NCBI RefSeq assembly: GCF_900964775.1
Contig: NC_041806.1
Coordinates: 12,910,610 to 12,974,609, forward strand
Length of the DNA: 64,000 nucleotides
Direction: 5' to 3'
Origin: Scleropages formosus
Taxonomy: Eukaryota; Chordata; Actinopteri; Osteoglossiformes; Osteoglossidae
The number at the start of each line of letters is the position of its first letter. The stretch's first letter is position 1. Under the pieces are notes generated by a model that was not told where the DNA came from, ran no database searches, and saw only the letters and a program-made list of their open reading frames with translations. Shown here one piece after another: positions 35,539 to 57,194 of the stretch. A program made the position numbers and the translations under genes.

Positions 35539-35998
35539 CTGTAATCAGACACAGTTGAAATGAGACACAGATGGTGAGACAAGCAGCAGAGACACGAAAC
35601 TCCTCCCCTCAGGAAGCACTTTTTCGCAAGCGTGTGTGGAGGCATGCTAGCGCAGAACACACAAGTGTGTCAATAGGGTGAAGGTGTGCATGTTGTGAAA
35701 ACAATTATATTACTACTGAACACCCTGTAAGGCCTGTTTGTTTCTTAGATAGAGGCCTTGTGCTGGGGGGTGGGGGGGTTGGCAATGAGTGGTGTTTTCT
35801 ATGTTACAATTACATTCATGAAAAATGTGAGGATATCGCTAGCTCACGCGCACAGCGCGCTACATTGAAGAACAGTACTGTTAGTAACTCCCATCAATAC
35901 TGTCAGGGAATGGGTGGGGAGGATGTCTGCAGTAGAGGTGTGGAGATCTACAGATAAAAACACATGAGGGAAGAGAGACTCCGTCAATAATAGAAATA

Positions 35999-36110
35999 CA
36001 CACACACACTGTCTGAACCGCTTGTCCCATACGGGGTCACGGGGAACCGGAGCCTACCCGGTAACACAGGGCGCAAGGCCGGAGGGGGAGGGGACACACC
36101 CAGGACGGGG
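35999..36110 (-). mobile_element. GC-rich SINE, copy 8, 5'-truncated
   Basis: Only the 3' half is present, ending abruptly at ACCCAGGACGGGG. The perfect 11-base duplication TAATAGAAATA is at 35988-35998 and 36111-36121, showing that truncation happened at insertion. Confidence 0.9.
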
Positions 36111-36394
36111 TAATAGAAATAGTATATGAAAATATGCACACCTATAATATGAAATATTTTGCGGTGAGAGGACACGAGGATTGGCCTCAGCAGTGCAGTG
36201 ACCGAAGAGCTGATCACTGTGGAACAGCAGTGGGAGATGATTGTACAGTTTTAAGTTAGCATAATGCTGCAGACTTGTACAACATTGTGAAAACGTGGGC
36301 TGAGAACACATTGCCTCCATCACTTCCCTTCTCCCACTCTTGAAGGCCTGCAAGTGCCATCAGGGTAAGCCTAAAGACCATCGGCTCCTTGATT

Positions 36395-36965
36395 TCTAGC
36401 TCTGATTTGTGTCTTGCAGGCACCAAAGTGATGCATACACCCCAACCAGACCCCTTTGCTCATCTACTTCTGCTCGCTTGGCGGTCCCGCGCACAAAAAG
36501 TAAAGCACAGAGGTTCTTGGTTCTGGCTCCATTGTCGTGGAATGACCTCCCCCTCTCACTCAGAACTGTTGAAACTGTCTACATTCAAGAAAGGTCTGAA
36601 AACTCACCTTTTCTGGACTAACTTTGCCCAAGATCTCGCTAGCTCATGTCGAGTGTAAATGTTCATGCATCGTAACTTTATGATCATCCCCAGATAAGCT
36701 TTTACACAGCTGCTACTCCTGTATTATATGTAAATATTTGTGAACCTTAAAAAAAAAAAAAAAATGTAGGAAGGTTATCAGGATTCATCTATCCTGCATT
36801 TTGTTCACCTACCTGAGCGATGAACATTGGTGTATCAAGTGGAAAGTAACAAACTAGGTTTGCTTCAGAATTACATATCTGCAGCTATGTCTCTTTCCAA
36901 TGTAATGCACAAATTCGCATTTTTTCTGAGATGTATGTCGCTTTGGAGGAAAGCTCTGCTAAATA
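36395..36965 (+). mobile_element. LINE 3' end (L2/CR1-group), copy A
   Basis: The plus strand codes the C-terminal signature FLVLAPLSWNDLPLSLRTVE followed by a Phe/Lys-rich KTHLF-type end. An A-rich 3' UTR follows with the words GATGAACATTGGTGTATCAA and ATGTATGTCGCTTTGGAGGA. It continues after SINE copy 9 (37157-37190). Related 3' ends lie at 56150, 59170 and 60770. Confidence 0.7.
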
Positions 36966-37156
36966 CACACACACTGTCTGAACCACTTGTTCCATACGGG
37001 GTCGCAGGGAGCCGGAGCGTAACCCAGCAACAGAGGGCGTAGGGGACACACCCAGGACAGGACGCCAGTCTGTCGCAAGGTACCCCAAGCGGGACTCAAA
37101 ACCCAGACCCACTGGGGAGCAGGACCTGGTCCAACCCACTGAGCCACCGCTCCCCC
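36966..37156 (-). mobile_element. GC-rich tRNA-derived SINE, copy 9, nested in LINE tail
   Basis: A minus-strand copy inserted into the CTGCTAAATAAA tail of the LINE 3' end. The duplication GCTAAATA is at 36958-36965 and 37157-37164. Confidence 0.9.
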
Positions 37157-37564
37157 GCTAAATAAATTAATGAAATGTAAAAGTAAGCGTAAGCAACTGC
37201 ACATCAGCTGGCTGGCCTGTGTGACCATGGTCCCATTTCATAGGTGCTGGCTTTGGAGCTCCTGTTGTACCGAATCTCGGTGTCAACCACAGGAAGGCAG
37301 AGTGGGGTCAATTTGATACTGGCCATGGCACAAAGAACATGGGGCAGGGCTGCTGGAGTAATGGGCACATTGCTCTTTGCAGCTCTGCGTGGTGCTGGCT
37401 TACCTTGCTGCTCATCATCCTGCTGCTGCAAGGGGACACCAAACTGCTGTATCTGGAGCCACCAAGCTTGGAGGACACGCACAGGGTTCGATATACCCAG
37501 TACCCAGCTACACTACACTACTTTGAGTAAGGTGCAGTACTAAAATTAAACACTGTACTTGGCT

Positions 37565-37790
37565 ATTTGGTAGCAGTGTAGGAGTTAGAGCTTCTGCCTT
37601 TGGGCTCAGTGTTGCAGGTTTAAATCCTCCCTGCAGTTGTAGCAACCCTAAGCAAGGCACTTGCCCTACATTGCTTCAGTAAAATCATCCGGTTGTATAA
37701 ATGGGAAAATAATTTTAAGTAGCTTAACACTGCAAGTTGCTTTGGAGAAGTGTCAGCTGTGGTGCATCTAATAAACTCCCTGCAGTACTG
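37565..37790 (+). repeat. AT-rich tRNA-derived SINE-like copy inside the st3gal2 relic
   Basis: GTTGCAGGTTTAAATCCTCC, TTGCTTCAGTAAAATCATCC, ATAAATGGGAAAATAATTTT and the tail GCTTTGGAGAAGTGTCAGCT follow each other in family order. Confidence 0.7.
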
Positions 37791-38135
37791 CACTACTTAG
37801 AATAAATTCACCACAGAACTGTGCTAAACACTGCACTGGTTAAACTGATGCAAGTACTGTATCCATTAATCCCACTGAAGAACTATGCTAATTAAACTCC
37901 CTGCAGTACTGCACTAATAAAACTCACCACTGTTTTAAACTCATCACAGAATTACACTAGTTACAGTACATTTCTGTGGTACTGTTTCATTTACAATAAA
38001 CCACCTGCAGTAATACACTAAGGTTACCATGTTACTGTGGTAAAGTCATTGCAGTGTTGCACTTGAGTAAATACCACAGTACTGTGCCAGTTACAGTAAA
38101 CTCTCTGCAGTACTGCACTAGATATATTTCACTGT
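37790..38135 (+). repeat. Degenerate CTGCAGTACTGCACTA minisatellite
   Basis: About eight to ten diverged units share CTGCAGTACTGCACTA, CACAGAACTGTGCTA-like words and TTACAGTAAACTC. They lie in an intron of the st3gal2 relic. Confidence 0.6.
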
Positions 38136-38994
38136 GATATTATGCTAGAGTGTCTTTTTCATCTTGGGAATTGCTCTTTTGTTCTCGTTTTTCCTGCATG
38201 CCTTCTGCTTCCTGTTGTTGTTTCTGTGCCCCGGTTCAGCTTCCTGCCACATACTCTCTGTCACTCCCATGCAGATGCTGCAGCTTCAGTTCAAAACAAC
38301 ACGCACCAGATGCTGCTGATCCTCTTCTTAATGATCCCTGAATGCTCCTCCTTTAGTTTGTAGAACCCGAGCTGCTGTCACTGCTGTGCAGTCGTGAGCA
38401 GCTTGGAGAACCTGCATCGGTCTGACTACAGGTGCACCATTGACAGGCAGGACTTCATTATGAGTTGGATAACAGGAGTGCAGGGCTGTTGTGTCTTAGT
38501 GCATAGAGTCAGTCTGTTGAGGTTTGCGTTTCTATGTGTGTGTGCCCCTCTCTCAGGATAAACAAGGCTCCCACCACTGGCTATGAAGATGATACCGGCA
38601 GCCGAAAGACACACCACTTCATGTACCGAGAGCTCCAGGAACCTGGAAGCCAACATCAGCTTTGTTCTTGTACCCTTCAAGACTGCTGTGGATCTCCAGT
38701 GCCCTCTCTACCAACTTGATCTCTATACTTGTGGGTGCTGTGTGTACTGGCATTACCATGGTTCCTTACACACACTTCAGTGTAGTCTCTCTTCATACCC
38801 TGCTCACACACTCTGCTCTCCATATCTCTGCAGCATAGACTGTATGCTCCGGGGAAGTAGTTCCTGCATGTGAAAAGACACAGGGTGGGGCAGTGTTTCC
38901 TCTTTTTACATAATCATAGAGAAGGGGAATTTGGTTCTATTTCTTGCTGCCGAGGAACGATATGTTCATGGACCCTCTGACCGGCCTGCATACT

Positions 38995-39305
38995 TCACTT
39001 ACTCACTCACACTGAACATTTGTCCTGCTTGGGGTTGTGAGGATCCAGAGCCTATCCTGGAATCAGTGGGCACAAGGTTGGGGGATGCACCCTAGACAGT
39101 ATGTCAGTCCATTTCAGAGTAGCCACACTCTGACACAATAAGGGCAATTCAGTTTAGCCAATTAAGATCACATACCTTTGGATTATAGAAAGAAACCCGG
39201 AGAAAGCATGCAAACTCCACACAGACTGAGCTGGATTCAACCTTATGGATGAACATCTTAGGGACTATGAGGCAGCAGTGCTACCTGCCACACAGACACC
39301 ACTCG
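38995..39305 (-). repeat. Teleost LINE-tail/SINE repeat, degraded
   Basis: GGGTTGTGAGGATCCAGAGC, CCTAGACAGTATGTCAGTCC, CAATTCAGTTTAGCCAATTA, TTTGGATTATAGAAAGAAAC and GCATGCAAACTCCACACAGA are the reverse-complement counterparts of 24245-24540. Confidence 0.6.
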
Positions 39306-39930
39306 GTATTCTGTTTTTGTGCTACTTGTTACAATATATGCACTAGATCTCCAGCTCCGCACTCTCCATTTCAAGCTTATGACCGATTCCAGTTACTGCT
39401 CCACCCTCTCCATGACCTGTGATTAGTCTTCAAGTCACTCTGCTTTCTGCTCCATTTCCAAATCTACAACACAGCACCAGCTGGGAATAAGTTCTGAGTA
39501 ATCTCCTGGGCTCCTTATCCTAACAAAAGCTGCATCAACAACAGGACCTAACAAATTCATTTATATTTTTCTGTGTAAAACTGGCAAGTTTTATACAGCA
39601 ACACTAAACACAAGCTGAACATGAATAATGAACAACTAGCAAACCCTATGGGCTCAGTTCCTGATGGGTGAAAATGTGAGCAGTCTGGTTTTGGGAGAAC
39701 TTTGTCACCATACCAAAGACAAAACAAGATGTCACCCAGCACAGTTGGTCACCTAGATGGAAGCTGAGATCTTCTATGGAAGCACAACTCTTTCACCTAT
39801 ATTTCAAGATGGAGATATCCTTCCTTCGCTCACAAAGATCAGTTGTAGTCCTGATATACCCTGCGCTGCTTTAAGACACACACAGCTTCAGTAACACACA
39901 CATGGAAAGATGGTGCAAGTTAATTGTAAC
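39306..39930. other. Intergenic between st3gal2 relic and aars1
   Basis: No feature is recognised. In particular, nothing resembling sialylmotif S or the C-terminus of ST3GAL2 is seen. Confidence 0.5.
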
Positions 39931-39936
39931 TTTATT
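39931..39936 (-). terminator. aars1: Distal candidate aars1 polyadenylation signal
   Basis: TTTATT on the plus strand (AATAAA on the minus strand), 0.7 kb beyond the aars1 stop. Confidence 0.35.
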
Positions 39937-40604
39937 GAACAGAGCAGAAATTCTCCCACAAGAGGCTGCAGTTAAAACTAACTGGGAGAGAATGGTACTA
40001 ACGGTCATTCCATGGAGACAGCAATCAGCAGGGCTCATCATTGTTTTTTGTCCAAATGTTACACAAATGGTGGATGGCTTAGTCTCAATACAAACACTAC
40101 AGTACAACTAGTAGCATGTCAGCTGCCTCTCATGTGGCTTTTACTGGCTGTATTTGCAAGGCCTGGAGCAGTCAAGCAACAGGCAAACCAGTGCTGATGG
40201 TATGCACCGGTATGGTTGGAAACAGGATGGGTACTGGAGGAGACGGACTTTCCACTGGAGTAAAGACCGCAAACAGAAATAGACAGGTGTGGTTTGACAG
40301 GACGACACCCATTCCCCAACTATTCCTTACCCATTTAGAGAACTGGGGGTGGGGCTTTAACAGGCAAATAGGTACCACATGGCCCTACCTCGTGTGTGTG
40401 CGCGTGTGTGTGCATAGCAGCAGACAGAACCTCACTGGAGATCATAATGACAGCATGCAACAAGAATCCTCAGAGAGCTTACTTCCTATAAAACAAGTAA
40501 ATCTCCCTTTACAAGATACTGCTGGAATGTCTCTGTCAGGAGCTGACACAGCTGGGGAACCTGGGCACTTGGCAGGGGACTCATGCGCTTTTTCTGAAGG
40601 GCTC

Positions 40605-40610
40605 TTTATT
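40605..40610 (-). terminator. aars1: Proximal aars1 polyadenylation signal
   Basis: AATAAA on the minus strand only about 40 bases after the stop codon, which would give a very short 3' UTR. The distal site at 39931 is an alternative. Confidence 0.55.
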
Positions 40611-40650
40611 CACAGTCAGAACCAGTCACCTTCTTCTCCTCATCTGGAGG

Positions 40651-52303
<11,653 letters not shown>

Positions 52304-53300
52304 TCTATAAGTTGCATTCAGAGAAACAGTTACACAAATACACACAAGTAGGACAGATAGACACAGTAATAATTATAGTCACATAGTGCACACTGACAGA
52401 AAGGGACTAAATCACAGATACAACACACAGTCCAATGGAACAATATGCAAGTCATCTAGGCCACACTGGCACAAACAACATCAATAACATAAGAATTTTA
52501 TTTTTAAATTTTAAAAATAATACTAAATGACCCAGGAGCTATCTTCTCATACCAAATCAAATGTTTTACCATTTACTGTTATGAATGAACTGGGACAGGT
52601 TTCATTTTATTTTGTCCTTCCAATACAGTTACACACACACACCAGGTGATAATGAACTCTAAGTCATCGTGACCGTTTTAGCTTGTTCAACTCCACACAC
52701 AGCAGACTCACTCACTCACTCACATACGTAATGATAGTGCAGGGTGCGGCTTACTACCTCATTCCCTTAATTATTATATGTCATGTGTGTATATCTCGGC
52801 TATACATATATATGTATATGTGTGTGTGATGTTAAAAATGATTAACCTGTGATTCCACTAAGTGCATATCATGTGCTTTTTTTTAATTTTTTTAGTATTC
52901 TTCTTTCCCTCCGCCGGAACCTCCGCGCCACCCCGGCAAACGCATCATAATTTCATAAATTCACTTATCACGGTCCCTAAAACAAATCCCAACAGTATGC
53001 AAAATTCGCAAGAATTATTTACGCATTTCATAACTCAATCATTACAGAAAATACTCACATTTCAATGACCAAAAAAAAAAAGGATTTTGCCAACCGACGC
53101 AGTACGGCTCTTCACAGCAGAAATCGCTGCAAAACGATTTGGGTCCGCCCACAGCTCCCATCCACTGGTTGTGAGGCCTATGCGCGTGACCACGTTCAGC
53201 TATGTGTGGCTGAAAAAGCTGTCAATCACAGATGTTTCTTGCGACCTCCATGTCTTGGTTGCCACCAGGCCGTATGGCGGCTGATGCAATGAATCAGAAA
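52304..53300 (-). promoter_or_regulatory. aars1: aars1 5' UTR exon and promoter region
   Basis: The first coding exon begins one base before the ATG, after the acceptor CAACTTATAG, so an upstream non-coding exon must exist. A minus-strand donor GAAAT|GTGAGTATT ends such an exon at 53059. Its body (to roughly 53130) and the CpG-bearing sequence to 53300 fit a housekeeping promoter. The start site is inferred. Confidence 0.55.
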
Positions 53301-53550
53301 CGCGTGCTTTCACATTGAGTGTCACTATCCTTGTGGCTCATCGAATCAGATTGATTAGGCCCCCGGTTAACGATTCCTCACACCCAACTTAAGGAATCAA
53401 CTCTGCTTTCATATTGGATTTTGACAGATGTGTGTGATCATATTTCACTTTATATTTTTGGACAGCAATTCTAGGCCACCACCACCTGCCCTGTTGTTTC
53501 AGTTTCTAGTCTACTTCTACAGGCCATTTCTCTATATGTCATTCCTTATA

Positions 53551-53768
53551 CACACACACACACACATTTTCAGAACCGCTTGTCCCATACGGGGTCACAG
53601 GGAACCGGAGCCTACCCGGTAACACAGGGCGTAAGGCCGGAGGGGGAGGGGACACACCCAGGATGGGACGCCAGTCCGTCGCAAGGCACCCCAAGTGGGA
53701 CTCGAACCCCAGACCCACCGGAGAGCAGGACTGTGGTCCAACCCACTGCGCCACCGCACCCCCACATT
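53551..53768 (-). mobile_element. GC-rich tRNA-derived SINE, copy 10
   Basis: A full-length minus-strand copy with a perfect 11-base duplication CATTCCTTATA at 53540-53550 and 53769-53779. Confidence 0.93.
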
Positions 53769-54509
53769 CATTCCTTATATTTCATCTTTAATATTTAACT
53801 CCTTGCTCACCTAAGGTTGCTTTCTGTATGCCTTCAAAACTGTCCATCTCCAGCTGCTTGTCTACTTATTTATGCCTGTGTCTTCAATGGATGCGATACA
53901 TGTGTTGGTGTATGTGTGTTATCCAGCAGCATTGGGACCAGACTGGTGTTGGAGTTACCAGTTAACTGAGCTCACAGAATGCACAATTACAGAACATTTA
54001 GCCTACATGTATTCATTTAAGAGATGCTTTTCTCCAAAATGGCTCAGTACATCTCAGGGACAATACAACAGTGTGTTACACCAACAAAATGCAGACACAT
54101 GATTCATAAGTACAGTCCATTTTTCTCTCATACAGTTTTATGCAAAAATGTGGACACCCTATGGCCAAATTACATCTTTAGTTAATTTTGTACGTGAAAA
54201 GTCGTAAACAACTGCTGCAGGAAACTGTGTCAAAAAATATATTTGCAAATGTTATTGCATAGCTACCTTTTATTTCATGAACTTTAAAACATAGGAACAA
54301 AGAAAACAGTAATTGTGGTAGGTGCAAAAGTTTGAACCTCCTTCCACTTGTCCAGTGATAAAGGCTTTTTATTGCAAGGTCCCTGACTCAAATTACCTCA
54401 TTAAGTCTTAATAATTAGGAGTTGTCAGATATGACAACTGCCAGGCTTAATAAATTCCCTGATACTCCAAACCATGGGTTCCTCTAAGTAACTCAGTGAA
54501 GATATGAAT

Positions 54510-54546
54510 GAGCGAGCGAGCGAGCGAGCTAGCTAGCTAGCTAGCT
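54510..54546. repeat. Compound tetranucleotide (GAGC)n-(TAGC)n
   Basis: Four GAGC units pass without a break into about five TAGC units, inside the Tc1 element. Confidence 0.9.
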
Positions 54547-54956
54547 GATGTCTAAAAAGCAGGAGAAGGCTATAAAAAGATTGTGAAATGCTTTCACTTT
54601 TCATTGTTTGTAATGCCATCAAGAAATTATAGGTAAAGGGAACTGAGGAGGTCAAGGCAAGCTCTGGAAGACTAAGAAAATCTTCTGAGAGGACTGTTCA
54701 TATGCTGGCCAGAAAGGCAAAGGCAAACCCTCATATGACTGCAAAGAAGATACAGGAAGGTTTGGCTGACACAGGAGTGGTGGTGTGCTGTTCCATGGGC
54801 AGTATTGCATGCAGAAACACAATCTGCTTGGAAGTGTCATCAGGAGGAAGCCTAATCTACAATGTCATAATAAAAGCCATTATCTATGGTATGCAAAACT
54901 GCATCTTGAAAAGCCAGAGGCCTTTTGGAAAGAAGTGCTGTGGACTGATGAATACA

Positions 54957-55149
54957 CATACACACACTTTCAGAACCACTTGTCCCAGACAGGGTCATGG
55001 GGAACCAGAGCCTACCTGGTAACACAGGGCATAAGGGGACACACCCAGGACAGGACACCAGTCTGCCGCAAGGCACCCCAAGCGGGATTTGAACCCTAGA
55101 CCCACTGGAGAGCAGGACTGTGGTCCAACCCACTGCACCACCACACCCC
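54957..55149 (-). mobile_element. GC-rich tRNA-derived SINE, copy 11, inside Tc1 transposase
   Basis: Inserted in the transposase at the WTDE motif. The perfect 12-base duplication CTGATGAATACA is at 54945-54956 and 55150-55161. Confidence 0.93.
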
Positions 55150-55336
55150 CTGATGAATACAAATTGAACTATTTGGCCACCATCAACAAAAATTCCTTTG
55201 GAAAAAAGGTGGAGCATTTGATGAAGAAAAACACCTTACCAACTGCTGAACATGGGGGTAGCTGCATTATGCATTGGGGTTACGTGGCAGAAGAAACATT
55301 GTTTGGGTATTGGGAAGAATGACTTCTACTAAACAT

Positions 55337-55661
55337 TGTAACGACCTGCGTTACTGGTATTTAGAGGGGAAGATGTTTTGTGTAAATAAGTTGCATTATG
55401 GGGGATAATGTGAAGTGAGCGTGTGTAACCACCGGGGCACTTAAGGGGAAAATGATGGGGTGACTGTTTCCCAGTGTATTGGAAGAGGAGTCTGGAGTGC
55501 TAAACAGGCTGGTAAGGCTGGCTGTAAGTGCATTTCCTGGAGAAAATGGGGTCCTCAGACTAAGTGTGTTGTTTCCCTGGTGTTCTAATGAATTGCTTGT
55601 CAGGGATACTGCCTCCATGTCCTTCTTTGCCCCATCTAAACCCACAGTGGTGTGTGCTACA
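55337..55661 (+). mobile_element. Solo LTR nested in the Tc1 element
   Basis: A 325-bp block starts TGTAACGACC and ends GTGTGCTACA and interrupts the Tc1 transposase relic. Ends and length match the solo LTR at 1121-1434, so both probably come from one LTR retrotransposon group. No internal region is present. It is younger than the Tc1 copy it sits in. Confidence 0.65.
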
Positions 55662-56149
55662 ATATCAGCAAATTCTGGGGGCCAATGTTAAACAGTCAGC
55701 CAACAAGCTGATGATGAAAAGGGATGGTTTCTGCAAGACAGTAATCCAAAACATACCTAAAAATCAACCATGAGCTACTTGAAGGAGAGCAAGGTGAAGG
55801 TTTGGGAATGGCCCTCACATTCCATTTAATCATTAAAAAAATCAGTGGGTAGAGCTTAAACATGCTGTGCATGTGAAATAGCCCAATAATATTTTGTAAG
55901 TAGAAGTTATCTGCAAGGAAGAGTATGAAAAAAGTCCCTACAACAAGAACTGAGCGTGTCCAACCCAAGGGGAAAGTGAACAGTCTCTGCTTTTACAGAA
56001 TGCTTTGCATGTTTTTTATGCACTGTTTCTTGCAGCAGTTGTTTACTACATTTCACTTACAAAATTACCTAAATACATCATTAGACCAGGGGTGCTCAAA
56101 TGTTTGTATAAAACTGTACCACTGTACAAATTAGTATACATTATAGGAG

Positions 56150-56470
56150 TAGCTGTGTAAAGGCTTTTTTTAACTTATTAAACAGAACATGGCACATGTT
56201 CAGGAAGCATATAAGAGATGAGGGGCGAAATGAGCGAGAAAGATACTCAACAGTTCTAAAGGATGCAGGAAGCTCATTTGGCCAGAACCAAAAACATTTG
56301 CGCATGGGACCACCAAGTGGGCAGAGGGGCACAGCAGTCTGGCTGTGGTGTAGTAATGAGGTCCTATAAATATCAGGGAGCAGATCTGTTGATGGTCTTG
56401 TATGCCATAACCAGTCTTGAATTTGATGCAAGTAGCTACAGGAAGCCAACAGAAAGATATCAATAGGGGG
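56150..56470 (-). mobile_element. LINE 3' end (L2/CR1-group), copy B
   Basis: On the minus strand this gives WLPVATCIKFKT, a DIYRTSLLHHSQTAVPLCPL block, FWFWPNELPASFRTVEYLSR and an SFRPSSL end. The nucleotide words TTTTGGTTCTGGC and AGAACTGTTGA are shared with 36395-36620. Confidence 0.65.
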
Positions 56471-56559
56471 ATACATTGGATGGCTTTGGTAGGTCAAACA
56501 TCTTGTACTATGGTATTCTGTATCAGATTGAAAGGTTTATGGCACAGGTGGAAGGCCAG

Positions 56560-56700
56560 ACAGGAGAGAGTTGCAACTGTAGTACCCTTGAACAAGGTAC
56601 TTACCCTAAATTGCTCCATTAAAATTACCCAGCTGTAAATGGGTAAAAAATTGTAAGCTTGTGATATTTGTAAGTTGCTTTAGGCATCAGTAAATGTAAA
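56560..56700 (+). repeat. AT-rich SINE-like copy, 3' half
   Basis: GTAGTACCCTTGAACAAGGT, TTGCTCCATTAAAATTACCC, GCTGTAAATGGGTAAAAAAT and a short TTGCTTTAGGCATCAG tail. Confidence 0.65.
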
Positions 56701-57194
56701 ACAGGGTAAAGAAATGCATGAAAAGCACTAGTTTGGTAGCAATAAACAGTACTGCAATTCAAATTTGAAACTAAAAATATTCTGTAAATTATACTTTAAA
56801 ATGTATGAATGCAGTGTAACGGACTAATATGCATGAACGCTGCCGCTTAGCAAACTGCAGCATCGGCTTCCACTGGAAGTTCCAGTCCACCCATTAAACG
56901 TTTGATGTCCTGGTCTTCATCCATTTATTCGCCATAGTCCAGTGACATAGTGACTGCATCCAGTCACTGTCCACATTCAAAAAACCCAGGTTTCCAAAAA
57001 AGATGAGTGTCTGAAATAAATACAAGCGTAGATGCATAACGCTGCCAATGTATTTTCAGCTACGCATGTTTTGCCTCCCCCCCTGCAGCAGAGGGCGCAC
57101 AAATGAAGGCCTCCACTGTCCTCCTGGCTGCGTTACTTCCGGTGCTTTAAGGGGCGGGATTTTCCACCCTTCTTCTTCCTTACTAGAAGCAGCT

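Larger units (their letters stand above)
37381..38731 (+). pseudogene. st3gal2: Decayed beta-galactoside alpha-2,3-sialyltransferase 2 (st3gal2)
   Basis: ST3GAL2 is a Golgi type II membrane enzyme that adds sialic acid to Gal-beta-1,3-GalNAc. Four remnants occur in the right order. 37381-37529: membrane anchor plus LEPPSLEDTHRVRY (human YLDSGALDGTHRVK). 38270-38350: MLQLQFK, then a frame change to NNTHQMLLILFLMIPE (human [24 protein letters not shown]). 38357-38463: sialylmotif L region CAVVSSLENLHRSDY, where the usual GNSGNL and SGYG are lost, ending FIMS. 38555-38731: [18 protein letters not shown], then [14 protein letters not shown] after a 2-base loss at MYR/E, then ALSTNLISI in a third frame. 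The exon holding sialylmotif S and the C-terminus is not found before aars1. At least three frame breaks and missing motifs make it non-functional. It lies between il34 and aars1 as ST3GAL2 does in human, so it is a relic of the original gene, not a processed copy (introns remain). Confidence 0.87.
54133..56116 (+). mobile_element. Tc1-like DNA transposon carrying two later insertions
   Basis: Terminal inverted repeats are CAGTTTTATGCAAAAATGTG at the left and the reverse complement of CAGTTTTATACAAACATTTG at the right, each bordered by TA, the Tc1/mariner target duplication. Inside is a Tc1 transposase relic: ARKAKANPHMTAKKIQEGLA, RRKPNLQCHNKSH, KPEAFWKEVLWTDE, KKNTLPTAEHGGSCIMHWGY and, after the LTR, VKQSANKLMMKRDGF. 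Stops and frame changes make it inactive. Removing the SINE (54957-55149) and solo LTR (55337-55661) leaves about 1.47 kb, close to the usual 1.6 kb. Confidence 0.9.

Noticed and set aside
38731-39930. Missing sialylmotif S exon of st3gal2
   Set aside because: I searched by eye in all frames for a GML-FFALH or NVYGFGAD-like block and found none.
57048-57194. N-terminal extension of exosc6 from the upstream ATG
   Set aside because: The 49 extra codons lack similarity to EXOSC6 and precede the conserved MPVDTRR start.
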